Notes: generated by a model from the sequence alone, not told the origin. A DNA stretch of 64,000 bases from Streptomyces sp. NBC_01551 (GCF_026339935.1 NZ_JAPEPX010000001.1:4273501-4337500); one strand, 5' to 3'; positions 18,133-27,122 are shown, counted from the stretch's first letter. Made by a program: numbers and translations.

Positions 18133-18923
18133 GCCCCGTGGTGAAGGGGGCCTGCGCGGCGGTCGCCGCCGGGGCCACCGCCGTGTTCGCGGTGGCGCTC
18201 CTGAAGGCGCCGGCCGAGTCGGCGGAGCCGGAGGACCCCTTCCCCACCGTCGGCGTGCTCATGGCCAACGGGGAGCACTGGTGCACGGCCAGCGTGGTCG
18301 ACAGCCCCCGCGGCAACGTCGTCGCCACCGCCGCGCACTGCGTGGCCCCGGCGGGCGAGGACGGGGAGCCCGGCGAGGTCGCGCACGACGGCCTCGCCAT
18401 CGGCGAGCTCTCCTTCGCCCCCGGCTTCTCCGGGGAGGGCGCGGGAACCCAGCCCTTCGGGGTGTGGAAGGTCCGCGCGGTCCACGTGGACGAGCGCTGG
18501 ACGAAGTGGGGCGACGACACCGCCGACTTCGCCTTCCTCACCATCGAGCCCGGCCCGGACGGGCGCAGCCTCCAGGAGGCCGTGGGCGGCGGCGAGGCCC
18601 CGAAACCCGACTGGACCTCCGGCTACGAGCGCGAGGTCACGGTGGTCGGCTATCCGGAGTCCGACCGCAACCCGCAGAACAAGCCCGTCTCGTGCACCAC
18701 CCAGACCCGGCACGACGAGGACGACCCCGACATGCTGTACATCGGCTGCGCCGGGTTCTGGACGGGCACCAGCGGGAGCCCCTGGATCGCCGACCGGGGC
18801 GGGCCGGGGGAGCCGGGCCGCCTGATCGGCGTACTGAGCGGCGGGGAGACGGACGTCGACTCGACCGCCGCCCTGTACGACGAGCGCGCGAAGGCCCTCT
18901 ACGACCGGGCCGCGCGGGGCTGA
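18129..18923 (+). CDS. Secreted trypsin-like serine protease
   Basis: 264 aa. The N-terminal hydrophobic signal (VVKGACAAVAAGATAVFAVALL) ends near APAESA. The chymotrypsin-fold domain has a visible triad: H70 (TAAHCV), D133 (DDTADFAFL) and S217 (GTSGSPW). Two cysteines, in CTTQT and IGCAG, could pair. It is similar to the V8/GluS-like extracellular peptidases common in Streptomyces. It starts inside the stop codon of esterase paralogue 2 and ends 1 nt from the convergent EamA gene. Function with the esterases is inferred only from coupling. Confidence 0.82.
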   Translation: MSPVVKGACAAVAAGATAVFAVALLKAPAESAEPEDPFPTVGVLMANGEHWCTASVVDSPRGNVVATAAHCVAPAGEDGEPGEVAHDGLAIGELSFAPGFSGEGAGTQPFGVWKVRAVHVDERWTKWGDDTADFAFLTIEPGPDGRSLQEAVGGGEAPKPDWTSGYEREVTVVGYPESDRNPQNKPVSCTTQTRHDEDDPDMLYIGCAGFWTGTSGSPWIADRGGPGEPGRLIGVLSGGETDVDSTAALYDERAKALYDRAARG

Positions 18924-18924
18924 G

Positions 18925-19848
18925 CTACGCCTTGCGCTCCGTGCTGACGATCACGCACACCGCGGCCACCACGACGGCGCCGCCGAGCAGGATCGGCCAG
19001 GTCAGGGCCTCGTCGAGGATCAGCGCGCCCAGCGCGACGGCGACGACCGGATTGACGTAGGCGTACGTGGCGACCAGCGACAGCGGCGCCGACCGCAGCA
19101 GCCACACGTACGCGGTGAAGGCCACGAGCGAGCCGAAGACGACCAGGTAGCCGAGCGCCAGCCAGGAGGACGTGGAGTAGCCCGCCGGGTCCAGGCCGTG
19201 GTGCTCGCCCCGGATCAGGCCGACCAGGACGTCGGCGGTCCCGCCCGCGAGCATCTGGTACGCGCTCCCGGTGAAGGGGTTGGCGGGCAGCTCCAGCCTC
19301 GGCGCGGAGAACGAGCCCAGCGACCAGAGCACCGAGGCCGCCAGCACCAGCAGCACCCCCGACAGCTGCACCGCGCCGCCGATCCCCGGGCTGGTCAGCA
19401 CCGCCAGGCCGCAGAAGCCGAGCAGGACCCCGCCGAGCGTGCGCGCCGGCGGCCGGTCCCCGGTGGCGGCCCGCAGCACCACGAGCCACATCGGCACCGC
19501 GGCCACCAGCAGCGCGGCGAGGCCGGAGGGGATCGAGGTCTCGGCGAGCACGACGAGCCCGTTGCCGCCGAGGACCAGCAGCAGGCCGACCACCACGGCC
19601 GAGCGGACCTGCGCCGAGGTGGCCCGCAGCGCCGCCGGGCCGTCGCGCAGGGCGACGATGCCGGCCAGCAGGAGGCCGGCGGTGATGAACCGGACCCCGG
19701 CGGAGAGGAAGGGCGGCATGGTCTCGACGACGATCCGGATGGCGAGGTAGGTCGAGCCCCAGACGACGTAGACGAGGGCCAGGGCGAACCAGACGGTGCC
19801 GGTGACCTTCGGGGCCTCGGAGCCGGGCGCGGCGGTGGAGGGGGGCAT
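18925..19848 (-). CDS. EamA/DMT family exporter
   Basis: 307 aa membrane protein with ten predicted helices in two EamA repeats. It begins TGTVWFALALVYVVWGSTYLAIR, a highly typical EamA start, and the second repeat carries LVAFTAYVWLLRSAPLSLVATYAYVNPVVAV. It probably exports amino acids or small metabolites; the substrate is unknown. ATG 19848. It lies downstream of the threonine-synthase-like gene on the same strand with a 131-nt gap holding short repeats, so co-transcription is possible but not required. Confidence 0.87.
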   Translation of the reverse strand: MPPSTAAPGSEAPKVTGTVWFALALVYVVWGSTYLAIRIVVETMPPFLSAGVRFITAGLLLAGIVALRDGPAALRATSAQVRSAVVVGLLLVLGGNGLVVLAETSIPSGLAALLVAAVPMWLVVLRAATGDRPPARTLGGVLLGFCGLAVLTSPGIGGAVQLSGVLLVLAASVLWSLGSFSAPRLELPANPFTGSAYQMLAGGTADVLVGLIRGEHHGLDPAGYSTSSWLALGYLVVFGSLVAFTAYVWLLRSAPLSLVATYAYVNPVVAVALGALILDEALTWPILLGGAVVVAAVCVIVSTERKA

Positions 19849-19898
19849 GGCCGGATCCTATGGTCGTTGGCGCATGCAGGCATCCGGGTGTCCCACCC

Positions 19899-19960
19899 CC
19901 TGAGCGGGCGTGGCCGCCCCCACCACCTGAGCGGCGGGGGTATGCCGCCCCCTGAGCGGG
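19899..19960. repeat. Three spaced copies of CCTGAGCGG
   Basis: CCTGAGCGG occurs at 19899, 19926 and 19951, within near-repeats of about 25-27 nt that also share a GCCGCC block. It sits in the gap between two minus-strand genes. GGCGG at 19932-19936 can pair with CCGCC at 19945-19949, so a weak terminator is possible. Meaning unknown. Confidence 0.45.
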
Positions 19961-19979
19961 CGCCACCTCGACGACAGGT

Positions 19980-21092
19980 CTAGCGGGCCAAGCCCGTCTT
20001 CGCCCCCGCGCCGCACAGCGGCAGCACCGCGGTGCGCCCCTGCAAGGGGTCGCCGGGCGCGCCCGGGCCCACCGCCGCCCAGCAGGCGGCGGCCGTCGGC
20101 TCGACGAAGAGGCCACGTCCCGCCAGGTCGAGCTGGGCCGCCCGCAGCCGGTCGTCCGGGACGGTCAGGAAGGTCCCGCCGGACTTGCGGACCGCGGCCA
20201 GGATCTGCCGGGCCCGCGGCGGGGCCGGGATGGCGATCCCCTCGGCCAGGGTCGGCCGCTGCTCCACCGGGTCGGCGTCCTCGGCCCCCGCCGCGAAGGC
20301 CTCGGCCAGCGGGGCCACCGCCTCGGACTGGACCGCGATCAGGGCCGGCGGCCGCACCCCGCGCCGCGCCAGCTCCGCCACCGCCAGGGCGGCGCCCAGC
20401 AGCAGGGTGCCGTTGCCCACCGGGACGACCAGCGCCTCCGGCAGTCGGCCGCCGAGCTCCTCCCAGATCTCGTACACGTACGTCTTCGTACCGTGCAGGA
20501 AGTACGGGTTGAAGACGTGGCTCGCGTAGAAGACGCCGGGCTCCTCCGCGGCCGCGCGGGCGGCCAGCGCGGCGGCCTCCCGGCCCCCGGGGACCACGCG
20601 GACGGCGGCCCCGTGGGCCCGCATCTGTTCCGTCTTCTTCTCCGAAGTGCCCTCGGGCACGAAAACTTCACAACTCAGTCCGGCCCGCGCGCAGTAGGCG
20701 GCGACGGACGTTCCCGCGTTGCCGCTGCTGTCCGCGACCACCCGCCGCGGGGCCAGCCGCCGGGCCACCTCGGCGAGCATCACGGCACCCCGGTCCTTGA
20801 AGGACAAGGTCGGCATCAGGTAGTCGAGTTTGGCGTGAATGCGCTCGGCCATCGGGACCAGCGGAGTGTTGCCCTCCGACAGGGTGACGGCGAAAGCCCC
20901 CGGCAGCGGCAGCACGGAGCCGTAGCGCCACAGCGAGTGGGGGCCGGCGGCCGGGGTGAGGGGCGCGGCCGGGTCCGGCGTGAAATCGAGGTCCCAGGGA
21001 CCGCCGCACAGGGGGCAGCACCAGGGCGCCGTCCGCACGTCGCTGCGCGTGCCGTCGTCCGGGCAGACGTAGCCGGGCAGTGCGTGCGTCAT
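19980..21092 (-). CDS. Threonine-synthase-like PLP-dependent enzyme
   Basis: 370 aa fold-type II PLP enzyme. The PLP lysine is K99 in LSFKDRG. SSGNAGTSVAAYC is the phosphate-interacting loop and PVGNGTLLLGAAL the glycine-rich PLP phosphate cup. An N-terminal zinc-ribbon-like part (C10, then C26-x2-C29 in CCPLCG) is seen in some threonine synthase paralogues. It may be a threonine synthase or a relative such as cysteate synthase; no thr genes are nearby, so it may serve a special pathway. ATG 21092 is chosen because AGGTGG sits 7 nt upstream, whereas ATG 21113 would bury that site inside the gene. Confidence 0.78.
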   Translation of the reverse strand: MTHALPGYVCPDDGTRSDVRTAPWCCPLCGGPWDLDFTPDPAAPLTPAAGPHSLWRYGSVLPLPGAFAVTLSEGNTPLVPMAERIHAKLDYLMPTLSFKDRGAVMLAEVARRLAPRRVVADSSGNAGTSVAAYCARAGLSCEVFVPEGTSEKKTEQMRAHGAAVRVVPGGREAAALAARAAAEEPGVFYASHVFNPYFLHGTKTYVYEIWEELGGRLPEALVVPVGNGTLLLGAALAVAELARRGVRPPALIAVQSEAVAPLAEAFAAGAEDADPVEQRPTLAEGIAIPAPPRARQILAAVRKSGGTFLTVPDDRLRAAQLDLAGRGLFVEPTAAACWAAVGPGAPGDPLQGRTAVLPLCGAGAKTGLAR

Positions 21093-21344
21093 GTGCGGTC
21101 CACCTTTGCTCAATCATGGCCGTTGTATGGCACGGATGTTACGCGTCTGTTGTCCTCTTGTGGGATGCCCGGAGGGTGGGTCAACCTTTCGTTGGCGGCG
21201 GTCCGGCCGACAGGAATTCTTGTCATGGGCATGCCTACGCCGGCAGTCCTGTGTGTCCACGCACCCCCACGCACGGCTGTCCGTATCCCCATGGCCCGCC
21301 CGGACCGCCGCCGCCACCCCCCGCCTATCAGGAGGACACCTCAC

Positions 21345-22928
21345 ATGTCCGTGATGCGTCACACCCGCCGGAAGATCGCCGGCGTCAGCGCGACCGCCGT
21401 CGTGGCCCTCGCGCTGGGCACCGCCGCCGCGTTACCCGCCGCCGCGGCGGACAGCGCCCCCCAGGGCGTCATAGAGAACGCGGGCGCCGCCGACGCGGTC
21501 CCCGGCAGCTACATCGTGACCTTGAAGGACTCCGCCGCCCGCTCCACCGCCGACAGCGGCAAGGCCGTCGCCAAGCGGTACGGCGCGAAGATCGACCGGA
21601 CCTACAGCGCCGCCCTCAACGGCTACTCCGTCGCCGTCTCCGAGGCGCAGGCCAAGAAGCTCGCCGCCGACCCGGCGGTCAAGTCGGTCGTACAGAACAG
21701 GGTGTTCACCGTCGACGACGCCCAGGGCACCCAGCCCAACCCGCCGTCCTGGGGCCTGGACCGCATCGACCAGCGGGCCCTCCCGCTCGACACGAGCTAC
21801 ACCTACCCGGACAAGGCCGGCGAGGGCGTCACGGCGTACATCATCGACACCGGAGTCCGCATCACCCACGGCGAGTTCGGCACCCGTGCCTCCTACGGCT
21901 ACGACGCCATCGACAACGACAACACCGCCCAGGACGGCCACGGCCACGGCACGCACGTCGCCGGCACCGTCGCGGGCAACTCGTACGGCGTGGCCAAGAA
22001 GGCGAAGATCGTCGGCGTCCGCGTGCTCGACAACAACGGCTCCGGCACGACGGCCCAGGTCGTCGCCGGCATCGACTGGGTGACCCGCAACGCCGTCAAG
22101 CCGGCCGTGGCGAACATGTCGCTCGGCGGCGGCGCGGACTCCGCGCTCGACACCGCCGTGCGCAACTCCATCGCCGCCGGCATCACGTACGGCGTCGCGG
22201 CGGGCAACGAGTCGACCGACGCGAGCACCAAGTCCCCGGCGCGCGTCGCCGAGGCCATCACGGTCGGCGCCACCACCAACACCGACGCCAAGGCCAGCTA
22301 CTCCAACTACGGCTCCATCCTGGACATCTTCGCCCCGGGCTCCTCCATCACCTCCTCGTGGGGCACCGGCGACACCGCCACCAACACCATCTCCGGTACG
22401 TCGATGGCCACGCCGCACGTCGTGGGCGCGGCCGCCCTCTACCTCTCGCAGAACCCGGCGAGCACCCCGGCCCAGGTCTCCTCGGCCCTGGTGAGCGCGG
22501 CCACCCCGAACGTGGTGACCAGCCCCGGATCCGGCTCCCCGAACCGCCTGCTCTACGTCGGCGGCGGCACCACCCCGCCGAACCCGGGCACCCGCTTCGA
22601 GAACCTGGCCGACTACGCGATCAACGACAACGCCACCGTCGAGTCGCCGGTCACCGTCAGCGGGATCTCCGGCAACGCCCCGGCGACGCTCCAGGTTCCG
22701 GTCGACATCAAGCACACGTACACCGGTGACCTGAAGGTCGACCTGGTCGCCCCCGACGGCACCGTCTACAACCTGCACAACCGGACCGGCGGCAGCGCGG
22801 ACAACATCGTCAAGACCTTCACGGTCAACGCCTCCTCGGAGGTGGCGAACGGGGTCTGGAAGCTGCGCGTGAACGACAACGCGAACATCGACACCGGGAA
22901 GATCGACTCCTGGGCGCTCCAGTTCTGA
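21345..22928 (+). CDS. Secreted subtilisin-like serine protease (S8) with inhibitor I9 and P-domain
   Basis: 527 aa. Signal peptide 1-35 (ends PAAAA), inhibitor I9 propeptide (about 50-120, GSYIVTLKDSAARS to SVVQNRVF), S8A peptidase domain with triad D168 (IIDTGV), H201 (GHGTHVAG) and S353 (SGTSMATPH), and a C-terminal P/Homo B domain (about 415-527). It belongs to the aqualysin/proteinase K-like group typical of Streptomyces exoproteases. ATG 21345 has AGGAGG at 21330-21335. The divergent region to the threonine-synthase-like gene (about 250 nt) should hold its promoter; I cannot pick it with confidence. Confidence 0.93.
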   Translation: MSVMRHTRRKIAGVSATAVVALALGTAAALPAAAADSAPQGVIENAGAADAVPGSYIVTLKDSAARSTADSGKAVAKRYGAKIDRTYSAALNGYSVAVSEAQAKKLAADPAVKSVVQNRVFTVDDAQGTQPNPPSWGLDRIDQRALPLDTSYTYPDKAGEGVTAYIIDTGVRITHGEFGTRASYGYDAIDNDNTAQDGHGHGTHVAGTVAGNSYGVAKKAKIVGVRVLDNNGSGTTAQVVAGIDWVTRNAVKPAVANMSLGGGADSALDTAVRNSIAAGITYGVAAGNESTDASTKSPARVAEAITVGATTNTDAKASYSNYGSILDIFAPGSSITSSWGTGDTATNTISGTSMATPHVVGAAALYLSQNPASTPAQVSSALVSAATPNVVTSPGSGSPNRLLYVGGGTTPPNPGTRFENLADYAINDNATVESPVTVSGISGNAPATLQVPVDIKHTYTGDLKVDLVAPDGTVYNLHNRTGGSADNIVKTFTVNASSEVANGVWKLRVNDNANIDTGKIDSWALQF

Positions 22929-22946
22929 CCTGAGCCGCGCATGACA

Positions 22947-22978
22947 GAGGGGGCGACCGCCTGAGCGGTCGCCCCCTC
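22947..22978 (+). terminator. Intrinsic terminator after the S8 protease gene
   Basis: A perfect 14-bp stem, GAGGGGGCGACCGC with its complement, around CTGA, 18 nt after the stop codon. Confidence 0.88.
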
Positions 22979-23031
22979 CGCTTACCATTCGCGCATTCGT
23001 TCGCGCCCCTGTCGATGGAGCACCCTGCCCC

Positions 23032-24225
23032 GTGAGCACCCCGCCCCCGCAGTACCCCGTACCCGGCCCGGGCCACTCCTGGCCCCCGCCCGCACCGCAG
23101 CAGGGGTGGGGGCCGACCGGGTACCACCCGCGGCCGGAACTCAACGGCTTCGCGCTGGGCTCGCTGCTGGTCGGGCTGCTGTGCTTCCCGCCCCTGGGCA
23201 TCGTCTTCGCCATCGTGGCGCTCGTACAGATCGGGAAGAAGCGGGAGCGGGGCAAGGCGCTCGCGATCGTGGGCCTGGTGGTCTCCGGGGTGCTGACCCT
23301 GGGCATGGGGGCGGTCGTCGTCGCGGGCCAGTACGGGGACGCGGTCTTCGGCCGGCTCGGTGCGGCCCGCTCGTCCGGGGAGGCCGAGGGCGAGCTCACC
23401 GCCATCGACGACATGCGGACCGGCGACTGCTTCAACGTCCCCGACGGGGACATGTACGACGACTCCTCCTACGTCTACGCGATCGGCTGCGCGCAGGTCC
23501 ACGACGGCGAGGTCACCTCCTCGACCGTCCTGCACGGCACGGCCTACCCCGGGTCTGAGCAGCTGCGCAAGACCGCGACGGACACCTGCTGGACGTCCAT
23601 GGACGAGTACGCGATGGACACGTGGGCGCTGCCCGGCCACGCGGAGATGTTCCACTTCTCGCCGTCGGCCGCCTCCTGGCGGCAGGGGGACCGGCGGCTG
23701 GTGTGCGTGATCGGCACGCCGGACGAGGAGCAGCGGGGCAGTCTGCGCAAGGACGCGGGGATGCTGACGCAGGAGCAGGTGGACTTCCTGCGCGTGATGA
23801 ACGCGGCCGACCAGGCGCTGGGGCGCGAGCCCGAGGAGGAGCCCGACCGGGACATGGACGCGCACCGGCGGTGGGCGCGCGAGGTCGAAGGGGCGCTGGG
23901 CGGTCAGGTACGGGTGCTGGAGGGTGCGAAGGGCCGCCCGGGCGTGGGCGGGCCGGCCGGGGCCCGGCTCAAGGAGCTGGCGGCGGCGCGCAGGGAGTGG
24001 CGGACGGCAGCCGGGGCGACGCGGCCGGCGGAGTTCGACGTGGCCCGGCGGCGGGCGGGTGCGGCGCTCTCCCTGGACGCGGAGAAGGCGCTGCGCGGCG
24101 CGTACGGGCTGTCGACGACGGTTCCGGACTGGGCGACCGAAAACCCGTCCGACGGGCCGGGCGGTGCGGGGGGTGGACCGTCCGCGGAGGCGGTGACGTG
24201 GGGGCGGCGCGGGACCGGGGAGTAG
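23032..24225 (+). CDS. DUF4190 / septum-formation-domain membrane protein
   Basis: 397 aa. A Pro/Gln-rich cytoplasmic N-terminus (1-35) is followed by a DUF4190 unit with two helices (about 40-62 and 75-97; ELNGFALGSLLVGLLCFPPLG, RGKALAIVGLVVSGVLTLG). An extracytoplasmic part has DMRTGDCFNV and the cysteines C140, C153 and C189 of the septum-formation (Septum_form) type. The C-terminal 140 residues are Ala/Arg/Gly-rich and probably flexible. GTG 23032 opens MSTPPPQYPVPG, the common start. A role in septation is suggested only by the domain name. Confidence 0.72.
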   Translation: MSTPPPQYPVPGPGHSWPPPAPQQGWGPTGYHPRPELNGFALGSLLVGLLCFPPLGIVFAIVALVQIGKKRERGKALAIVGLVVSGVLTLGMGAVVVAGQYGDAVFGRLGAARSSGEAEGELTAIDDMRTGDCFNVPDGDMYDDSSYVYAIGCAQVHDGEVTSSTVLHGTAYPGSEQLRKTATDTCWTSMDEYAMDTWALPGHAEMFHFSPSAASWRQGDRRLVCVIGTPDEEQRGSLRKDAGMLTQEQVDFLRVMNAADQALGREPEEEPDRDMDAHRRWAREVEGALGGQVRVLEGAKGRPGVGGPAGARLKELAAARREWRTAAGATRPAEFDVARRRAGAALSLDAEKALRGAYGLSTTVPDWATENPSDGPGGAGGGPSAEAVTWGRRGTGE

Positions 24226-24352
24226 TCGGGGCGGGGTCGGCGCGGGATCGGCGCGCGGTCCGCGCGGGGCTCAGTGGGTAACGCGCGGTAACGGGTTTGA
24301 GTGACCAGGCTTCATCACTTCGGGTGAAACTCTGGCCCTTGCTTGCGGTGCA

Positions 24353-24365
24353 CAACCGTCGGTTG
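24353..24365. promoter_or_regulatory. Inverted repeat upstream of the GntR regulator
   Basis: CAACCG-T-CGGTTG has perfect 6-bp arms and lies 39 nt before the GTG start of the GntR gene. It is a likely operator for self-regulation. Confidence 0.45.
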
Positions 24366-24404
24366 CCAGGGTGTAGCTGTCTGTCAACCTGATGGGAGTG
24401 GCCA

Positions 24405-25157
24405 GTGACTTTCGGTGAGCAGCCGGCCTATCTGCGCGTCGCCGGGGATCTGCGACGGAAGATCGTCGATGGGTCCCTGCCCCCGCATGCCCGGCTTCCC
24501 TCGCAGGCCCGGATCCGCGAGGAGTACGGGGTTTCGGACACGGTCGCGCTGGAGGCGCGCAAGGTCCTCATGGCGGAAGGGCTGGTCGAGGGCCGGTCCG
24601 GGTCGGGTACGTACGTACGGGAGCAGCCGGTGCCGCGGCGGGTCGCACGCTCCGGGTACCGCACGGGGGGTGCCTCGACGCCGTTCAGACAGGAGCAGGC
24701 GGAGTCGGGTGCGCGGGGGACGTGGGAGTCGAGCAGCGAGCAGACGTTTGCGCCGGCCGAGATCGCGAAACGGCTCGGCATCTCGGCGGGTGACCGGGTG
24801 ATGCGGACGCGGTACGTCTTCCGTGACGCGGGGGAGGCGATGATGCTGTCGACCTCCTGGGAGCCGCTGTCCGTGACGGGGCGGACGCCGGTGATGCTGC
24901 CGGAGGAGGGGCCGCTGGGGGGCTCGGGGGTCGTCGACCGGATGGCCGCGATCGACGTCGTGGTGGACAACGTCGTCGAGGAGGTCGGCGCGCGGCCGGG
25001 GCTGGCGGAGGAGATCGTGCTGCTCGGGGGAGTGCCCGGGCACGTGGTGCTGGTGATCGGGCGCACGTACTTCGCGTCCGGACTGGCCGTCGAGACCGCC
25101 GATGTGGTGGTGCCGGCCGACCGATACCGACTCGCGTACCACCTGCCGGTGCGGTGA
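24405..25157 (+). CDS. GntR/HutC-family transcriptional regulator with UTRA domain
   Basis: 250 aa. The N-terminal winged helix (about 8-72) has YLRVAGDLRRKIVDGSLPPHARLPSQARIREEYGVS and ends GSGTYVRE. The C-terminal UTRA effector-binding domain (about 95-240) has the family segments RLGISAGDRVMRTRYVF and VMLPEEGPLGG. The ligand is unknown. GTG 24405 is preceded by GGGAG at a short spacing. No target operon is adjacent: downstream is a 630-nt region without a gene. It may regulate itself through the inverted repeat at 24353-24365. Confidence 0.88.
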   Translation: MTFGEQPAYLRVAGDLRRKIVDGSLPPHARLPSQARIREEYGVSDTVALEARKVLMAEGLVEGRSGSGTYVREQPVPRRVARSGYRTGGASTPFRQEQAESGARGTWESSSEQTFAPAEIAKRLGISAGDRVMRTRYVFRDAGEAMMLSTSWEPLSVTGRTPVMLPEEGPLGGSGVVDRMAAIDVVVDNVVEEVGARPGLAEEIVLLGGVPGHVVLVIGRTYFASGLAVETADVVVPADRYRLAYHLPVR

Positions 25158-25787
25158 CGAGGCCTGGCCGGTGAGGTGACCTGGTCGGTGAGGCGTCTCA
25201 GCGGGTGGAGTGGTCCGGTCTGGTGGGGGATCCGGCCGGTGGGGCGTCCCGGGCGGTGAAGTGGTCCGGCCGGTGGGGTTCGCCGGCGGGTGGAGCGGTC
25301 CGGCCCCGTGGGGCCCTGGCGAGTGGAGCGGTCCGGTCCGGTGGGGGGCCAGTGAAGTGGCCCGGCCGGTGAGCTGACCTGGCCGGCGAGGTGGCCCGGT
25401 CGGTGGCGTGGCCCCGGGCGGTGGGGCGGGGGTGGGGTGGGTGACGGGGCGTCATGGGGTGGGATTCGGCGCGATGGTGATCCCTCTCACCTGCGCCGCC
25501 GCCGGACTGGCCCCCGCCGCGCGCCCGTTGGCCGCAGGGGTGCGCCGCCACACCCGCCCCGCCCGGTTCGCCCCCTTCACGCCACCTGCGGCGACGTCCG
25601 CCGGCGGCCGCGGTGCGCCCGGTGTGAACCGGCGCGCACGGCCCGCTCGTACGCATGGCCGGATGCGTACGCCTGCGAGGTACCTCTTCGTGAAAAACCG
25701 TATCCGCTCCGTAAAGGTCGGGCGTAAGCTCGGGCATATGCGCAATGGGGTTTCCCGGGCAGGTACATCGGCGGAGGGTGAAGCGCG
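25158..25787. repeat. Gene-free region with degenerate GTGG-CCGG-type tandem repeats
   Basis: From about 25160 to 25440 the sequence is a loose tandem array of short units of the kind 'GTGGTCCGGCCGGTGGGG' and 'CCTGGCCGGTGAGG', with variable spacing of about 15-30 nt. Strand asymmetry is strong: G far exceeds C on +. Small open frames here look like composition artefacts. 25450-25787 shows nothing recognisable apart from the AT-richer GTATCCGCTCCGTAAAGG patch near 25700 that may belong to the promoter of the SPOR-like gene. Confidence 0.5.
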
Positions 25788-25982
25788 ATGAGCGAGAGCG
25801 GTGCCCTGCTTCCATGGCTGGTCATACGTCAGGACGACAACGGCAACCGCTACCGGGTGGGCCGGTACCCCACCCGGTCCGAGGCCCAGAAGGTCGTCGA
25901 CAGCCTCGACGACCGCGGGCACAAGCAGCTCTACTGGGTCGAGCGGCTCGGTCAGGGCAGCCAGACGGCCACCACGAACTGA
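25788..25982 (+). CDS. Small SPOR-like protein
   Basis: 64 aa conserved small protein of streptomycetes (recalled). The sequence WLVIRQDDNGNRYRVGRYPTRSEAQKVVDSLDD resembles a single SPOR repeat, the fold that binds denuded peptidoglycan at division sites in other bacteria. There is no signal peptide or membrane helix, so a cytoplasmic location and a different role are likely. ATG 25788 is preceded by GGAGGG at 25773-25778. The function is unknown. Confidence 0.72.
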   Translation: MSESGALLPWLVIRQDDNGNRYRVGRYPTRSEAQKVVDSLDDRGHKQLYWVERLGQGSQTATTN

Positions 25983-26020
25983 GTGCCGGGGCAGTCCCGG
26001 TGCTGGCATAGGCTCCGCCC

Positions 26021-26413
26021 ATGACGGAACGAGTGGTCGTGGGCGGAGCCCTTTGTCATGAGGGGCGCCTGCTGGCCGCCCGCCGCAGCGCGCCGCCGGA
26101 GCTGGCCGGCCGCTGGGAACTGCCGGGCGGGAAGGCCGAACCCGGCGAGTCCGTCCCCGACGCGCTGGTGCGCGAACTGCGAGAGGAGCTCGGCATCGAG
26201 GCCGAGCCGCTGGAGCGGATCCCGGGGGAGTGGCCGCTGAGGCCGGGGCTCGTGCTGCACGTGTGGACCGCCCGGCTGGTGTCCGGCGAGCCCGCGCCGC
26301 TGGAGGACCACGACGAGCTGCGCTGGCTCGGGCCGGAGGAACTGGACACGGTGGACTGGCTCGACCAGGACCGCCCGGCGGTCGCGGAGGCGGGGCGCAG
26401 GCTGCGCGCCTGA
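26021..26413 (+). CDS. NUDIX hydrolase (MutT-like)
   Basis: 130 aa. The Nudix box GKAEPGESVPDALVREL continues into REELGI (about 38-60), matching G-x5-E-x7-REUxEExGU. Together with the short length and the ELPGGK lead-in, this points to an 8-oxo-dGTP diphosphatase (MutT) or a related nucleotide-cleaning enzyme. ATG 26021. It follows the SPOR-like gene by 38 nt. Behind it, 26418-26465 is a run of repeated GGACGCCG units with no gene, and the next start is at 26703. Confidence 0.86.
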   Translation: MTERVVVGGALCHEGRLLAARRSAPPELAGRWELPGGKAEPGESVPDALVRELREELGIEAEPLERIPGEWPLRPGLVLHVWTARLVSGEPAPLEDHDELRWLGPEELDTVDWLDQDRPAVAEAGRRLRA

Positions 26414-26702
26414 TGGCGGGACGCCGGGACGCCGGGACGCCGGGGCGCGGAGGCGCGGGGGCGTAGGGGCCCGACGGAGGCGCGGAGGCGGGGGGCCGGG
26501 GGGCACGTCGGGTCGCACTGGGGCGCGTGCCGCTCATGCTGTAGGCCGTCTGCGCCACAATGCGCCGGTGCGTGTGGGATCGAGTGGTACGACGCCCCGA
26601 ATATCGGGTATGTCGCTATTAGTCCCTATCTCATGCTCTCCCTCGTGGCTCTGTCCCTGCTGAACCCGACTGGGGTCGCTGCCGGCCCGGGAAGTGATCG
26701 GC

Positions 26703-27122
26703 GTGATCGACACAGACGGTGAATGTGCCGAGTGGGCCTTTCCCGCCGAGCCCGGTGCCGTCCGCACCGCCCGCCACGCCGTGCGCGGAACACTGCGCGA
26801 CTGGGGCCTGGAAGCAGTCGGTGACGTGACCGTCCTGCTGGTCAGCGAGCTGGTCACCAATTCCCTGCGGTACGCGTCCGGCCCCATCGGGGTCCGTCTC
26901 GTGCGGCCGAAACCGGCCCACGAGGGCTCGGTGGGGGGCGCCGCGCTGCTCGTGGAGGTTTCGGATCCGCTTCCGGATCCGCCGCGCGAGCGCATCGCGC
27001 AGCCCGACGACGAAGGCGGCCGCGGACTCCATCTCGTCGCCGTCTCGGCGCAGCGCTGGGGTACCCGGCACGGGAAGTCGGGCAAGACCGTGTGGTTCGA
27101 GTTGGCTCTTCCTGGTGAGTAA
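26703..27122 (+). CDS. RsbW-like single-domain ATP-binding regulator (HATPase_c)
   Basis: 139 aa. A stand-alone GHKL ATPase domain of the anti-sigma/serine kinase type: N-box VSELVTNSLRYASG, G1 box EVSDPLPDPP (variant) and G2 box DDEGGRGLHLVAVSAQRWG. The ending GKTVWFELALP is shared almost exactly with the C-terminus of the SpoIIE protein downstream. It may phosphorylate or sequester an anti-sigma-factor antagonist; no STAS or sigma gene is nearby. GTG 26703 has GGGAAG with 8-nt spacing; GTG 26694 is an alternative. Confidence 0.8.
   Translation: MIDTDGECAEWAFPAEPGAVRTARHAVRGTLRDWGLEAVGDVTVLLVSELVTNSLRYASGPIGVRLVRPKPAHEGSVGGAALLVEVSDPLPDPPRERIAQPDDEGGRGLHLVAVSAQRWGTRHGKSGKTVWFELALPGE

Noticed and set aside
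25408..25791. 127-codon frame upstream of the SPOR-like gene
   Set aside because: The translation is Ala/Arg/Pro-rich from repeat composition, and it overlaps the promoter and start of the real gene.
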